DNA of 64,000 nt from Jiangella alba (GCF_900106035.1 NZ_FNUC01000003.1:2349501-2413500); one strand, 5' to 3'; counted from the stretch's first letter, positions 35,280 through 44,816 are shown. Numbers and translations: made by a program. The notes: generated by a model from the sequence alone, not told the origin.

Positions 35280-35641
35280 CCGTGCGCGCGATACGAGGGG
35301 CCACCCAGCTCGACGCCGACGACGCCGCGCACCTGCTGGAGCGGACCGCCGAGCTGATGACCACGGTGCTCGACCGCAACGAGCTGACGCCTGACGACGT
35401 CATCAGCATCTTCCTCACCGCCACGCCGGACCTGCGCTCGGCGTTCCCGGCCGTGGCCGTGCGGCAGCTCGGCATCACCGACGTGCCGATGATGTGCGCG
35501 CAGGAGATCGGCGTCGCCGGGGCGCTGCCGCGCGTGGTGCGGCTGATGGCGCACGTCGAGACCACCAAGCCTCGCTCGGCCATGCGGCACGTGTACCTGC
35601 ACGGCACCACCGTGCTGCGCGACGACCTCGCGGACCGGTGA
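35276..35641 (+). CDS. aroH: Chorismate mutase, AroH (monofunctional) type
   Basis: 121 residues, the trimeric AroH fold: VRAIRGATQLDADDAAHLLER, DDVISIFLTATPDLRSAFPAVAVR and QEIGVAGALPRVVRLMAHV. Conserved Arg residues that bind the chorismate carboxylates are in RAIRGA and LPRVVR. Converts chorismate to prephenate, the substrate of the next gene's enzyme. GTG overlaps the rluB stop; its own stop TGATG overlaps tyrA by one base. Confidence 0.95.
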   Translation: MTVRAIRGATQLDADDAAHLLERTAELMTTVLDRNELTPDDVISIFLTATPDLRSAFPAVAVRQLGITDVPMMCAQEIGVAGALPRVVRLMAHVETTKPRSAMRHVYLHGTTVLRDDLADR

Positions 35642-36729
35642 TGGACCCGTTCGGAGGCCGGAGCGTCCTCGTCGTCGGCACCGGGCTGGTCGGGACGTCG
35701 CTCGGCCTGGCGCTGACGCGGGCCGGGATCGACGTGCGGCTGGCCGACGCGAAGCCGGAGATCCTGGCCGAGGCGGTCCGTCTCGGCGCGGGCCGCCCGG
35801 AGCCCGCCGCGGCCGAGTCCGCCGGGCCCGCCGCGCTCGCCGTCGTCGCCGTCCCGCCTGAGGCGGTCGCCGCCGTCGTCGGCGAGGTGCTGGCCGGCGG
35901 CCGGGCCGAGTACGCCACCGACGTCGCCAGCGTGAAGGTGCTGCCGACGACGCAGGTGCGCGAGCGCGTCGCCGACCCGGGCCGCTACGTCGGCAGCCAC
36001 CCGATGGCCGGCCGCGAGATCAGCGGCCCGAACGCCGCGCTGGCCGACCTGTTCGAGGGCCGCCCGTGGGTGATCTGCCCCGACGACGGCACTCACCAGC
36101 AGGCCGTCACCCGCGCCCTGGCGGTGGCCCGGCTGGCCGGCGCCGTCCCGACGACCATGACGGCGGCCGAGCACGACGCCGCCGTCGCGCTGGTGTCGCA
36201 CACGCCACACCTCGTCGCCGCGCTGATGGCCGGCCGGCTGGCCGGCGCGCCCGGCCACGAGGTGCGCCTCGCCGGCCCGGGCGTCACCGACGTCACCCGT
36301 ATCGCGAGCGGTGACCCGGAGCTGTGGACGGAGATCCTGACGGCGAACGCGGCGGCCGTGCGCCCCGTGCTGGATGCGCTGCGCACCGACCTCGACCGCC
36401 TCATGACGGCCCTGGAAGCGCCGGTGGCCGGCCAGCCCGTGCTGCGTGAGCTGCTGCGCGACGGCGTCGACGGCCGGTCCCGGCTGCCCGGCAAGCACGG
36501 CGCCGAGCACACCGAGTTCGCCACCGTCATCGTGGCCGTCGACGACGCGCCCGGCCAGCTGGCCCGGCTGTTCGCCGACGCGGGCGCGGCCGGCGTCAAC
36601 GTCGAGGACGTCCGCATCGAGCACGCCGCCGGGCAGCCGCTCGGCCTGGTCGAGCTGGACGTCCGGCCCGGCGCCGAGGACGAGCTGGCGGCGTCGTTGC
36701 GCGAACGCGGCTGGACCATCCGCGGGTGA
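35641..36729 (+). CDS. tyrA: Prephenate dehydrogenase with C-terminal ACT domain
   Basis: 362 residues. Rossmann NAD-binding head (SVLVVGTGLVGTSLGLAL), catalytic region with GSHPMAGRE and HTPHLVAALMA, and a C-terminal ACT domain (about 290-362: FATVIVAVDDAPGQLARLF) that usually binds tyrosine for feedback. Makes 4-hydroxyphenylpyruvate from prephenate. Coupled to aroH by a one-base stop/start overlap, so the two steps of tyrosine synthesis are co-translated. Confidence 0.94.
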   Translation: MDPFGGRSVLVVGTGLVGTSLGLALTRAGIDVRLADAKPEILAEAVRLGAGRPEPAAAESAGPAALAVVAVPPEAVAAVVGEVLAGGRAEYATDVASVKVLPTTQVRERVADPGRYVGSHPMAGREISGPNAALADLFEGRPWVICPDDGTHQQAVTRALAVARLAGAVPTTMTAAEHDAAVALVSHTPHLVAALMAGRLAGAPGHEVRLAGPGVTDVTRIASGDPELWTEILTANAAAVRPVLDALRTDLDRLMTALEAPVAGQPVLRELLRDGVDGRSRLPGKHGAEHTEFATVIVAVDDAPGQLARLFADAGAAGVNVEDVRIEHAAGQPLGLVELDVRPGAEDELAASLRERGWTIRG

Positions 36730-36742
36730 TGACGACGGCCGG

Positions 36743-36748
36743 TAATCT
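36743..36748 (+). promoter_or_regulatory. Possible -10 (TAATCT) of leaderless cmk
   Basis: TAATCT ends 7 bases before the GTG at 36756, which is the preferred cmk start. Confidence 0.45.
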
Positions 36749-36755
36749 TCTGGGC

Positions 36756-37460
36756 GTGTCCGATACCCCCGCTGACGTCTCCGCCCACGACCTCGTCGTC
36801 GCCATCGACGGCCCGTCCGGCTCCGGGAAGTCGACGGTCGCCCGCCGGGTCGCGGCGGCGCTCGGCCTGCGCTACCTCGACACCGGCGCCATGTACCGCG
36901 CGGTCACGTGGTGGGCGCTGGAGCAGGACGTCGACCTCGCCGACGTCGAGCGGGTGGCGCAGCTGGCCCGCGAGCTGCCGCTGCAGCAGGGGCTGGACCC
37001 CGCCGACCCGACGGTCGCGGTCGGCGGCATCGACATCGCGGCGGCCATCCGCAGCAGCCGCATCTCCGCCGCCGTCAGCGCCGTCGCCACCAACCTCGGC
37101 GTCCGCGCGGAGCTGGTGGCCCGGCAGCAGGCCGTCGCGCGGGCCGGCGGCGTCGTCGTCGAGGGCCGCGACATCACCACCGTCGTCGCGCCCGACGCGC
37201 CCGTGCGGGTGCTGCTGACCGCCGACGAGCAGGTCCGGCTGTCGCGGCGGGCGCTCGAGGTGCACGGCAGCGCCGACGCGTCCGCCGTCGACGCCACCCG
37301 CGACCAGGTGGTCCGCCGCGACGCCGACGACGCCACCGTCGCCAGCTTCCACGAGGCCGCCGACGGCGTCGACGTCGTCGACTCGTCGCTGCTGTCGCTG
37401 GACGAGACCGTCGCCGCCGTCCTGAAGTTGGTGGAGGCCCGCACGGGGGTCCGGACGTGA
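36756..37460 (+). CDS. cmk: Cytidylate kinase
   Basis: 234 residues with the preferred GTG start ([19 protein letters not shown]). In-frame GTG/ATG codons at 36726/36729 would add 10 residues that overlap the tyrA stop. P-loop GPSGSGKST, then [15 protein letters not shown] and [15 protein letters not shown], with the acceptor-binding [14 protein letters not shown] near the end. Phosphorylates CMP/dCMP. Lacks the plsC fusion seen in some genera; plsC is the next, separate gene. Confidence 0.92.
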   Translation: MSDTPADVSAHDLVVAIDGPSGSGKSTVARRVAAALGLRYLDTGAMYRAVTWWALEQDVDLADVERVAQLARELPLQQGLDPADPTVAVGGIDIAAAIRSSRISAAVSAVATNLGVRAELVARQQAVARAGGVVVEGRDITTVVAPDAPVRVLLTADEQVRLSRRALEVHGSADASAVDATRDQVVRRDADDATVASFHEAADGVDVVDSSLLSLDETVAAVLKLVEARTGVRT

Positions 37461-38107
37461 GCGACGCCGGCCTGCCGACCTACCGCGGCTCGGTCTTCGG
37501 CAAGTACGCCGCCTGGACGCTGGCCCGGCTGCTGTACCGCGTCACCATCACCGGCGCCGAGTACGTCCCGCGCACCGGCCCGGTCATCCTGGCGCCCAAC
37601 CACACCGGGTTCCTCGACGCGCCGCTGCTCATGGGCACCTGCCCGCGACCGGTGCACACGCTGGCCAAGAAAGAGCTGTTCAAGGGCCCGCTCGGCTGGC
37701 TGCTGCACGGCGTCGGGCAGATCCCGCTCGACCGCGACGACCCCAGCCGCGCCATGATCAAGTCCGGCATCGGGGCGCTCGACGCCGGCCGCGTCCTCGT
37801 CGTGTTCCCCGAGGGCACCCGCGGCGCCGGCGACTTCGCGGCGCTGCGCACCGGGCTCGCGTGGTTCGCGCTGCGTTCCGGCGCTCCTGTCATCCCGGTC
37901 GTCTTTGCCGGAACCGCCGGCCGAGGACGTACATTGGGTGGGATGCCCGGCCTGCGGTCCCGGGTCGAGGTCGTCTTCGGTCGTCCGGTCACGCTGCCGG
38001 CGGGCGGGCGCACGCGCTCGGCCCTCGACGCGGCGACCGAACAGCTGCGCGAAGCCCTGGTGGCCCATCGCGAGGCCGTGGCGTCCCGAACCGAGGAGCA
38101 CACGTGA
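37457..38107 (+). CDS. plsC: 1-acylglycerol-3-phosphate acyltransferase (PlsC-like)
   Basis: 216 residues. Acyltransferase motifs are complete: NHTGFLD (HX4D), [13 protein letters not shown], and FPEGTRG. The protein is expected at the inner face of the membrane, making phosphatidic acid. Starts with GTG overlapping the cmk stop; its stop overlaps der (GTGA). The cmk-plsC-der order is conserved in actinobacteria. Confidence 0.92.
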   Translation: MSDAGLPTYRGSVFGKYAAWTLARLLYRVTITGAEYVPRTGPVILAPNHTGFLDAPLLMGTCPRPVHTLAKKELFKGPLGWLLHGVGQIPLDRDDPSRAMIKSGIGALDAGRVLVVFPEGTRGAGDFAALRTGLAWFALRSGAPVIPVVFAGTAGRGRTLGGMPGLRSRVEVVFGRPVTLPAGGRTRSALDAATEQLREALVAHREAVASRTEEHT

Positions 38108-39477
38108 GCGAGCAGTACCCGGCGCCGGCGCTCGACGCCGAGGCCTCCGACGAGGTCTACACGCCGGTCGTCGCCGTCGTCGGCCGGCCGAATGTCGGCA
38201 AGTCGACGCTGGTCAACCGCATTCTCGGCCGCCGCGAGGCGGTCGTCGAGGACGTCCCGGGCGTCACCCGCGACCGCGTCGCCTACGACGCCGCGTGGGC
38301 CGGCCGGTCGTTCACGCTGCTCGACACCGGCGGCTGGGACCCCGAGGCCAAGGGCATGGCGGCGCGCATCACGGCGCAGGCCGAGGTCGGCATGGCCGCG
38401 GCCGACGTCGTCATGTTCGTCGTCGACTCCACCGTGGGCGCCACCGACACCGACGAGGCGGTCGCGAAGCTGCTGCGGCGCTCCGGCAAGCCGGTGCTGC
38501 TGGTGGCGAACAAGGTCGACGGCTCCAGCGGCGAGGCCGACGCCACCGTCCTGTGGAACCTCGCGCTGGGCGAGCCGTACCCCGTCTCGGCGCTGCACGG
38601 CCGGGGGAGCGGCGACCTCCTCGACGCCGTCGTGGCCGCACTGCCCGACGCGCCGCCCGAGTCGTTCGACGCCCTCGACGGCGGCCCGCGCCGGGTGGCG
38701 CTGGTCGGCAAGCCCAACGTCGGCAAGTCCAGCCTGCTGAACAAGCTGGCCGACGAGGACCGCGTCGTCGTCGACTCCGTCGCCGGCACCACCGTCGACC
38801 CCATCGACGAGCTGATCGAGCTGGGCGAGCGCGAGTGGCGGTTCATCGACACCGCCGGCATCCGCCGCCGGGTGCACGAGGCGTCCGGCGCGGAGTACTT
38901 CGCGTCGCTGCGCACGGCGTCGGCGCTGGAGCGGGCCGAGGTCGCCGTCGTCCTCGTCGATGCCAGCGAGCCCATGGCCGAGCAGGACCTCCGCATCATC
39001 TCGATGGTCGTCGACGCCGGCCGGGCCCTCGTCCTGGCGTTCAACAAGTGGGACCTCCTCGACGACGAGCGGCGCGACACCCTGGAACGCGAGATCGACC
39101 GCCAGCTCGAACGCGTCACGTGGGCGCCGCGCATCAACGTCTCCGCCCGCACCGGCTGGCACGTCGACCGCCTCGTCCGCGCGCTCGACACCTCGCTGCA
39201 GGGCTGGGAGCAGCGCATCCCGACCGGCAAGCTCAACGCGTTCCTCGGCCAGCTGGTGGCGGCGCACCCGCACCCGGTGCGTGGCGGCAAGCAGCCGCGC
39301 ATCATGTTCGCCACCCAGGCCGACACCCGGCCGCCCCGGTTCGTGCTGTTCACCACCGGGTTCCTCGAGCCGTCGTACCGCCGGTTCGTGGAGCGGCGGC
39401 TGCGCGAGGAGTTCGGGTTCGAGGGCACGCCGCTGGACATCGCGATGAAGATCCGAGAGAAGCGCTCCCGGTCATGA
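38104..39477 (+). CDS. der: Ribosome biogenesis GTPase Der (EngA)
   Basis: 457 residues with two G domains in tandem: G1 motifs GRPNVGKST (about 25) and GKPNVGKSS (about 200), both DTxGW/DTAG switches ([16 protein letters not shown]), and NKVDG and NKWDLL for guanine binding. The C-terminal KH-like domain starts near 370. Assembles the 50S subunit. GTG start overlapping plsC, TGATG junction with the ligase gene. Confidence 0.96.
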   Translation: MSEQYPAPALDAEASDEVYTPVVAVVGRPNVGKSTLVNRILGRREAVVEDVPGVTRDRVAYDAAWAGRSFTLLDTGGWDPEAKGMAARITAQAEVGMAAADVVMFVVDSTVGATDTDEAVAKLLRRSGKPVLLVANKVDGSSGEADATVLWNLALGEPYPVSALHGRGSGDLLDAVVAALPDAPPESFDALDGGPRRVALVGKPNVGKSSLLNKLADEDRVVVDSVAGTTVDPIDELIELGEREWRFIDTAGIRRRVHEASGAEYFASLRTASALERAEVAVVLVDASEPMAEQDLRIISMVVDAGRALVLAFNKWDLLDDERRDTLEREIDRQLERVTWAPRINVSARTGWHVDRLVRALDTSLQGWEQRIPTGKLNAFLGQLVAAHPHPVRGGKQPRIMFATQADTRPPRFVLFTTGFLEPSYRRFVERRLREEFGFEGTPLDIAMKIREKRSRS

Positions 39478-40451
39478 TGCCGCGGCCGGACACCATCACC
39501 CCCATGATGGCCACCCTGGCGCCCGGCCTGCCGCCCGACGACGGCGGCTGGGGCTTCGAGGTCAAGTGGGACGGTGTCCGGACCATCGCCTACGTCACCG
39601 ACGACGGCGTGCGGCTGTCCAGCCGCACGCTGCGCGACGTCACCCGCGTCTATCCCGACGTGCACGGCGTCGCCGTCCCGCTGGCCGGGCGCCGGGCCGT
39701 GCTGGACGGCGAGGTCGTCGCGTTCGACGACACCGGGCGGCCGTCGTTCGAGAAGCTGCAGTCCCGGATGAACGTCGAGGTCTCCGGCCTGTCCGACCCG
39801 CTCGTCACCGGCGCGCCGGCCGTCTACGTCCTGTTCGACCTGCTGTGGCTGGACGACCGCTCGCTGATGGACGCGCCCTACGCGGAGCGGCGGGGTCTGC
39901 TGGACGAGTTGCTGCCGGCCGGCGGCCCGGGCTGGACCGTCCCCGCCTACGTCCCCGGCGACGGCGCCGCCATGCTGGCCGCCACGAAGGCGCAGCGGCT
40001 GGAGGGCGTCATCGCGAAGCGGCTGGCCAGCCGCTACCTGCCCGGCAAGCGCGGGCGCGACTGGCTGAAGGTGAAGAACGTCGAGCGCCAGGAGGTCGTC
40101 ATCGGCGGCTGGCTGCCCGGCGAGGGCGGTCTCAGCGGCACCCTCGGCGCGCTGGCCGTCGGCGTCTACGCATCGGACGGCGCCTTCCGGTACGCCGGGC
40201 GGGTCGGGACGGGGTTCACGCTGGCCGAGCGGCATCGGCTGGCGGCGCTGCTCGCGCCCCTGGCCGCCGACGGCTCGCCGTTCGTGGGCGCCCAGCCCGA
40301 CAAGCCCGGCTGCGTGTTCGTCCGGCCGGAGCTGGTGTGCGAGGTGGCGTTCGCCGAGTGGACGGCCATCGGCACGCTGCGCCATCCGGCCTACAAGGGC
40401 CTGCGCCACGACAAGCCCCCGCGCGACGTCGTCCGGGAAACGGCCGGCTGA
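39474..40451 (+). CDS. ATP-dependent DNA ligase (LigC-like)
   Basis: 325 residues. Nucleotidyltransferase domain with adenylated lysine K31 in the motif VKWDGVR, then DGEVVAF (motif III), EGVIAKR (IV) and WLKVKN (V). The OB domain runs about 215-325. No primase or 3' nuclease domain is fused, so it resembles stand-alone LigC rather than full LigD. Such ligases act in break or excision repair in mycobacteria. It overlaps der and is followed after 2 bases by a DNA glycosylase-type gene, hinting at a repair function. Confidence 0.92.
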   Translation: MMPRPDTITPMMATLAPGLPPDDGGWGFEVKWDGVRTIAYVTDDGVRLSSRTLRDVTRVYPDVHGVAVPLAGRRAVLDGEVVAFDDTGRPSFEKLQSRMNVEVSGLSDPLVTGAPAVYVLFDLLWLDDRSLMDAPYAERRGLLDELLPAGGPGWTVPAYVPGDGAAMLAATKAQRLEGVIAKRLASRYLPGKRGRDWLKVKNVERQEVVIGGWLPGEGGLSGTLGALAVGVYASDGAFRYAGRVGTGFTLAERHRLAALLAPLAADGSPFVGAQPDKPGCVFVRPELVCEVAFAEWTAIGTLRHPAYKGLRHDKPPRDVVRETAG

Positions 40452-40453
40452 TC

Positions 40454-41719
40454 GTGGCCGCGGAGCTGTCGCTCGCCCAGGCGCGCCGGATCGCGCTGCG
40501 TGCACAGCTCCTCGACCGCCCGGCGCCGTCGTCGCCGGTGACCGCGGCGCGGGTGCGCTCCGTCCTGCGGGCGCTCGGCGCGGTGCAGCTGGACGCCGTC
40601 AACGTGCTGGTCCGGTCGCACTACCTGACGCTGTACTCGCGGCTCGGCCCGTACGACCCGGCGCTGCTCGACGACGTCGTGTACCGGCGGCGGCACGGGT
40701 TCGAGTACTGGGGGCACGCGGCGTCGCTGCTGCCGGTGGAGCTGCACCCGGCGCTGCGCTGGCGGATGCGCCGGCGGGCCGAGCAGGCGTCCTGGCAGCG
40801 GTTCCGGGACCGGGTGGAGCGGGAACGGCCCGGGTACCTGGCGGCGCTGACGGCCGAGGTCGGCGCCCGCGGGCCGCTCGCCTACACCGACCTCGCCGAC
40901 AAGGCGCGGCGCGACCGGTCCGACCTCGACAGGTACGCCGAGTCCACGCTGCTCTGGTATCGCTGGTCCGACGGGAAGTCCGCGCTGGAGGGGCTGTTCG
41001 ACGCCGGCTCGCTGGCCGCGTCGGCGCGGCGCGGGTTCGAGCGGCTCTACGACCTGCCGTCGCGGGTGCTGCCGCCGGCCGTACTGGGCGCGCCGGACCT
41101 CTCGCTGGAGGACGGGCAGCGCGAGCTGGTCCGGCGGGCGATGGCCGGGCTGGGCGTCGCGACCGCCCGCGACGTCGCCGACTACTTCCGCACGCCCGGC
41201 GTCGAGACCCGGGCGCGGCTGCGTGAGCTGGTCGCGTCGGGGGAGCTGGCACCCGTGCGCGTGGAGGGATGGTCCGAGCCGGCCTGGCTGGCGCCCGTCC
41301 CGGTCCCGCGGTCGGTCGAGGCGCGGGCGCTGCTGTCGCCGTTCGACTCGCTGCTGTGGGAGCGCGGCCGGGTGCGGCGGCTGTTCGGGTTCCGGCACAG
41401 CTTCGAGCTGTACGTCAAGCCGGAGAAGCGCGAGTTCGGGTACTTCGTGCTGCCGTTCCTGCTGGGCGACACGCTGGTGGCGCGGGTCGACGTCAAGGCG
41501 GACCGGTCGCGCGGCGTGCTGCTGGTGCCGGGGGCGTTCGCGGAGGACGGCGGCGATCGTGCTGCCGGGGAGCCCGCCGCTGGCGGGCGTGCTGCCGCTG
41601 AGGTCGTGGCGGCGCTGGCGGGTGAGTTGCGCCGGCTGGCCGCCTGGCTCGGGCTGGACGCCGTCGAGGTGGGGAGGCGCGGGTCCCTGGCCGCGCGATT
41701 GGGGCGTGCGCTCGGTTAA
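40454..41719 (+). CDS. AlkX/YcaQ-type winged-helix DNA glycosylase
   Basis: 421 residues of the HTH_42 (DUF1006) family. The catalytic motif is Q45-L46-D47 in AVQLDAVNVLVRSHYLTLYSRL. The Q-hydrophobic-D form is that of E. coli YcaQ/AlkX, which unhooks interstrand cross-links. Three winged helices form the concave DNA surface; C-terminal FGFRHSFELYVKPEKREFGYFVLP is strongly conserved. GTG start 2 bases after the ligase gene, so co-expression with a nick-sealing enzyme is likely. Overlaps its AlkZ-type paralogue tail to tail (TTAA). Confidence 0.88.
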   Translation: MAAELSLAQARRIALRAQLLDRPAPSSPVTAARVRSVLRALGAVQLDAVNVLVRSHYLTLYSRLGPYDPALLDDVVYRRRHGFEYWGHAASLLPVELHPALRWRMRRRAEQASWQRFRDRVERERPGYLAALTAEVGARGPLAYTDLADKARRDRSDLDRYAESTLLWYRWSDGKSALEGLFDAGSLAASARRGFERLYDLPSRVLPPAVLGAPDLSLEDGQRELVRRAMAGLGVATARDVADYFRTPGVETRARLRELVASGELAPVRVEGWSEPAWLAPVPVPRSVEARALLSPFDSLLWERGRVRRLFGFRHSFELYVKPEKREFGYFVLPFLLGDTLVARVDVKADRSRGVLLVPGAFAEDGGDRAAGEPAAGGRAAAEVVAALAGELRRLAAWLGLDAVEVGRRGSLAARLGRALG

Positions 41720-42813
41720 GCCCGCGCGGCCGGGACCCGCAGTCTGACGTCGCGCCGGTCGGCCTCGGGCGCGACGAAGGCCAGCAGGCGGGTCGCCTCG
41801 GCCTCCAGCTCGGCCTCCTGCGCGGGGGTGACCGTCCGCAGCAGGTCGGCGGTGAGCACGGCGCCGTCGTCGTCGGTGGCGACGGTCCAGAAGCCGCCGA
41901 CGACGCCGTCGACCAGGATGGCCGCCTCCCACCCGACCCGTGCCGCCGCGTCGGGACCGACCAGGCGGCTGCGGTCGGCGTAGCCGAGCACGACGTTGTC
42001 GGCCAGCGCGAGCAGCCGGACCGGCGCCGGCGTGTCCGGGTCGGGCCGCGGCGCGTCGGGGAGGTCGACCAGTTCCTCGCCCTGCGGCCCGGCGAACGTC
42101 ACCAGCTCCGGTCGCATCGCCTCGACGACCTCGCGCAGCCGGGTCAGCCCGCTCCACGCCTGGACGTCCTTGACGGTGGCGGGGCCGAACGCGGCGAGGT
42201 AGCGGCGGATCAGCGTGGTCGGCGGCACACCGGGGGACAGCGGCCGGCCGAGCCAGCTGGCGGCCAGCGCGATGTGCGCCGGGCCGTGCCGGTGCCACAG
42301 TCCGTCCGGCGGCGGGTGCACGACCGGCAGCAGCCCCTGCACCGACCGCGCCAGCGCCGTCGGGTTGTGCTCGGGCCAGCGGGCGGCCAGCGCCCGGCTC
42401 AGCCGCGGCCGGGTGAGCCGCCCGTCGTCGAGCAGCTGCTCGGCCACCTTCGCCAGCTCCGCCGCGTCGACGCCGTCGAGGGCCTTGCCCCAGGCACCGC
42501 GCTGCCAGCGTTCCAGCATCGGCTGCAGCATGGGCCGCAGCCACAGGTAGTCGTCGGTGGCGACGAGGTGCAGCGTGCCGCGGAACAGGGTCGCCCGCAC
42601 CACGCTGCGGTCCAGCTGCAGCGCGGTCAACTGCCCGACGCTGAAGCCGTCGACGCGGTCCCACAGCATGACGTACGGAGGATCCGGATCCTGGCCCTGC
42701 AGCCCCACCACATCGCGGACGACGTCCAGCGCCCTTCGGCCGGTGCGGCCGAGCAGGTGCTGCCGCGCGAGCGTCGCCCGGTTCAGCCGCCGCCCGTCGA
42801 GTCGCTGGTGCAT
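41716..42813 (-). CDS. AlkZ-type winged-helix DNA glycosylase-like protein
   Basis: 365 residues, HTH_42 family. Its motif is Q39-G-Q41 (VVGLQGQDPDPPYVML), the QxQ type of AlkZ, a self-resistance glycosylase that removes azinomycin adducts. Further features are FRGTLHLVATDDYLWLRPML and, near the end, GWEAAILVDGVVGGFW. Many genomes carry such paralogues with unknown targets. Leaderless start is likely: TACGGT ends 6 bases before the ATG. No natural-product cluster adjoins, so role in resistance is open. Confidence 0.82.
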   Translation of the reverse strand: MHQRLDGRRLNRATLARQHLLGRTGRRALDVVRDVVGLQGQDPDPPYVMLWDRVDGFSVGQLTALQLDRSVVRATLFRGTLHLVATDDYLWLRPMLQPMLERWQRGAWGKALDGVDAAELAKVAEQLLDDGRLTRPRLSRALAARWPEHNPTALARSVQGLLPVVHPPPDGLWHRHGPAHIALAASWLGRPLSPGVPPTTLIRRYLAAFGPATVKDVQAWSGLTRLREVVEAMRPELVTFAGPQGEELVDLPDAPRPDPDTPAPVRLLALADNVVLGYADRSRLVGPDAAARVGWEAAILVDGVVGGFWTVATDDDGAVLTADLLRTVTPAQEAELEAEATRLLAFVAPEADRRDVRLRVPAARA

Positions 42814-42819
42814 GTCAGC

Positions 42820-42825
42820 ACCGTA
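42820..42825 (-). promoter_or_regulatory. -10 (TACGGT) of leaderless AlkZ-like gene
   Basis: On the minus strand TACGGT is followed by GCTGAC and the ATG. No SD is present. The same hexamer precedes the GNAT gene at the end of the window. Confidence 0.5.
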
Positions 42826-42838
42826 GGCCCGAATGAGG

Positions 42839-44803
42839 TCATCCGGTGTCCGCGACGGTGTCCCACCTCGAACCGTGACAATGCTCCGGCCGGCGGGTGT
42901 AGCGGTGTCCGGTGGGGCTGCGCCATCGCGTGCTGCCGTCCGAGCCCCGGACGACGGTCCAGTGCCCCTGGTGCTTGAGCAGATGGTGCGTGTTGCACAG
43001 GGCCTGCAGATTGCCCGGCGACGTGACGCCGCCGGACGCGAAGGGGACCACGTGATCGAGGTCGGTGGTGTGCGCCGGCCGGTGGCATCCGGGCGCCCGG
43101 CAGGTGCGGTCGCGGGCCACGACGAAGTCGGCGAGCGCCCGGGTGGGACGGTACCGCGCGCGGCCGTGCTCGAGCAGTTGCCCGGTGCCGGGTTCGGTGC
43201 GCAGCCACGTCCAGACCCCGGCGGCCGCGAGCTCCCGGGCGGTCGTGGCGGGGATGGTCCCGTAGCCGTCGAGGTCGCCGGGTTCGTCGGTGAGGCCGGC
43301 GAGGGTGGAGAACGGGATGGTCACGTGCACGGCGATGGGTCGCTGCCGCGGCCTCGCCTCGCCGGGGAATGAGCGCGTGGACGCACGGTCACTTTGGCCG
43401 GCCGTCGTGGGCCGGCCGGCGGCGGCGGGCTGGTGGGCGGCGGTGGGCTGGTGGGCGGCGGTGGGCTGGTCGGCAGCCGTCGACCCGTCCGGCGCCGACA
43501 TGCGGGCTGCGTTGTGGCCGACGGTCGCGGTGCTGCCAGCCCTCGTCGGCGCGTCCGGCGCCGACGCGTGGCGGGTCGTGTCGGGCGTGGCCGTGCACCG
43601 GTCGGCGGGGCCGGGCGCGACCGCGACGGTGGTGGCGGGGTCGGCAGCCGTGGGGCGGCCGGTGCCTGCGTGGCAGGTCTGGGCTGTGCGGTGGCCAACG
43701 GTGGCGGTGCTGCCAGCGCTCGTCGGCGCGTCTGGCGCCGCCCCGTGGGCGCAGGCGGCGAGCGCGGCCCAGCCGAGGTCGGCGAGTGCGTCGGCGCGGC
43801 GTTGGTCGGCGGTGCGGGCGGGCGCGCCGGCGGCGGCGTCGGCGCGGCGGGCGTCGGCGGCCGCGGCCTTGAGCGCGGTGTGGAGCGCGGTGGCGTCCTC
43901 GGCGGGCAGGAGCGCCTCGAGGAACGCCATGCCGTCGGTGGCGGGCGTGACGGCGACGTAGCGGGTGTCGCGGGCGAGGCGGTGCCGCTCGGCCATCTCG
44001 ACCGGGGCGAGCTCGTGCAGGACCCGCTTGACCAGTTTGCGCAGTGCGACGGTGTCCATGGTGGCCGCGTGGGGAAGCACAGCGGCCTCGACCCGGGCGC
44101 GTATGGCCGGCTCCTGGCCGCCGAGCTCGTCGGTGATGACGCGGGCACGGCGAAGGTCGATGAGCCCCGCCGCCAGCGCCTGGTGGGTGCCGGGGAAGTC
44201 CTCGACCAGTTGCAGGGAGTGCCCGACCTCGTTCTCGGCCTGCCGGGTGGTGAGGTGGCAGCGTCCGGCGATCTCGACCGCGGTGTTGGTGACGGGGTTG
44301 ACCGAGCGGTAGCCGGTGGGGTGAGGGCGCAGCTCGGCCCGGGTCGCGAGCTCGGCCAGGACGGCCGCGTGGCCGGCGGCGACCCAGGCGGACAACCGGG
44401 CCCAGGCGGCCGCGGCCTCGACGAGGTCGTAACTGTCAGCCGCGCCGGGGTCGAACGCGGCCAGCGCGGCGGCCAGCGCCGGTCCCACCGGGTCGCCCGG
44501 GGCTGGAACCGCCGGGTCACCCAGGGCTGGAACCGCCGGGCCGCCCGGGGCCGGTCCCACCGGGTCACCCGGGGCTGGAACCGCCGGGTCACCCAGGGCC
44601 GGGACCACCGGGTCGCCCGCCGCGGGCACCGGCACGCCACCTGCTGCGGGCACCGGCACGCCACCTGCCGGGGGCACCGTCACGCCACCCGCCGCGGACC
44701 CCGTCACGACACCTGCCGCGGGCGCCGTCACGCCGCCCACCGCAGCACTCGCCACCGGGTCGACACCCGGCGACGGCTCTGGCAGCAGCGCTTCTTCGAA
44801 CAT
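42839..44803 (-). CDS. DUF222 / HNH endonuclease-domain protein with internal tandem repeats
   Basis: 654 residues. Residues 23-110 are eleven octapeptide units (for example GGVPVPAA, GDPAVPAP). A DUF222 domain follows (about 110-330: WARLSAWVAAGHAAVLAELATRA). A low-complexity Ala/Thr/Pro linker (about 340-490) holds further repeats. A C-terminal HNH nuclease motif ends it: RTCRAPGCHRPAHTTDLDHVVPFASGG with CNTHHLLKHQGHW. The HNH metal and histidine residues are intact. These proteins occur in many copies in actinobacteria, possibly linked to mobile or repeat elements; function not established. Leaderless ATG after TAAGAT. Confidence 0.85.
   Translation of the reverse strand: MFEEALLPEPSPGVDPVASAAVGGVTAPAAGVVTGSAAGGVTVPPAGGVPVPAAGGVPVPAAGDPVVPALGDPAVPAPGDPVGPAPGGPAVPALGDPAVPAPGDPVGPALAAALAAFDPGAADSYDLVEAAAAWARLSAWVAAGHAAVLAELATRAELRPHPTGYRSVNPVTNTAVEIAGRCHLTTRQAENEVGHSLQLVEDFPGTHQALAAGLIDLRRARVITDELGGQEPAIRARVEAAVLPHAATMDTVALRKLVKRVLHELAPVEMAERHRLARDTRYVAVTPATDGMAFLEALLPAEDATALHTALKAAAADARRADAAAGAPARTADQRRADALADLGWAALAACAHGAAPDAPTSAGSTATVGHRTAQTCHAGTGRPTAADPATTVAVAPGPADRCTATPDTTRHASAPDAPTRAGSTATVGHNAARMSAPDGSTAADQPTAAHQPTAAHQPAAAGRPTTAGQSDRASTRSFPGEARPRQRPIAVHVTIPFSTLAGLTDEPGDLDGYGTIPATTARELAAAGVWTWLRTEPGTGQLLEHGRARYRPTRALADFVVARDRTCRAPGCHRPAHTTDLDHVVPFASGGVTSPGNLQALCNTHHLLKHQGHWTVVRGSDGSTRWRSPTGHRYTRRPEHCHGSRWDTVADTG
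43423..43476. repeat. Three 18-bp tandem repeats
   Basis: Unit CGGTGGGCTGGTGGGCGG: the second copy (43441-43458) is exact, the first has one mismatch, the third has two. Codes for a six-residue repeat in the linker of the HNH protein. Confidence 0.85.
43504..43740. repeat. Two 60-bp direct repeats offset by 177 bp
   Basis: 43504-43563 and 43681-43740 match at most positions. Both code for the linker segment APDAPTxAGSTATVGH. A recent internal duplication is the simplest reading. Confidence 0.8.
44474..44737. repeat. Eleven 24-bp (octapeptide) tandem units
   Basis: The protein period of 8 is uninterrupted from residue 23 to 110 of the HNH protein; a 72-bp (three-unit) higher-order copy is seen at 44481-44552 and again from 44553. 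Confidence 0.88.
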
Positions 44804-44810
44804 GTAAATG

Positions 44811-44816
44811 ATCTTA
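44811..44816 (-). promoter_or_regulatory. -10 (TAAGAT) of leaderless HNH gene
   Basis: On the minus strand TAAGAT, 7 bases, then ATG; the 44.80-44.86 kb intergenic region is AT-rich for this genome. Confidence 0.55.

Noticed and set aside
43423-44737. CRISPR-like or intergenic satellite repeats
   Set aside because: Repeats are tandem, in frame and inside a coding region (DUF222/HNH protein), with no spacers between them and no cas genes.
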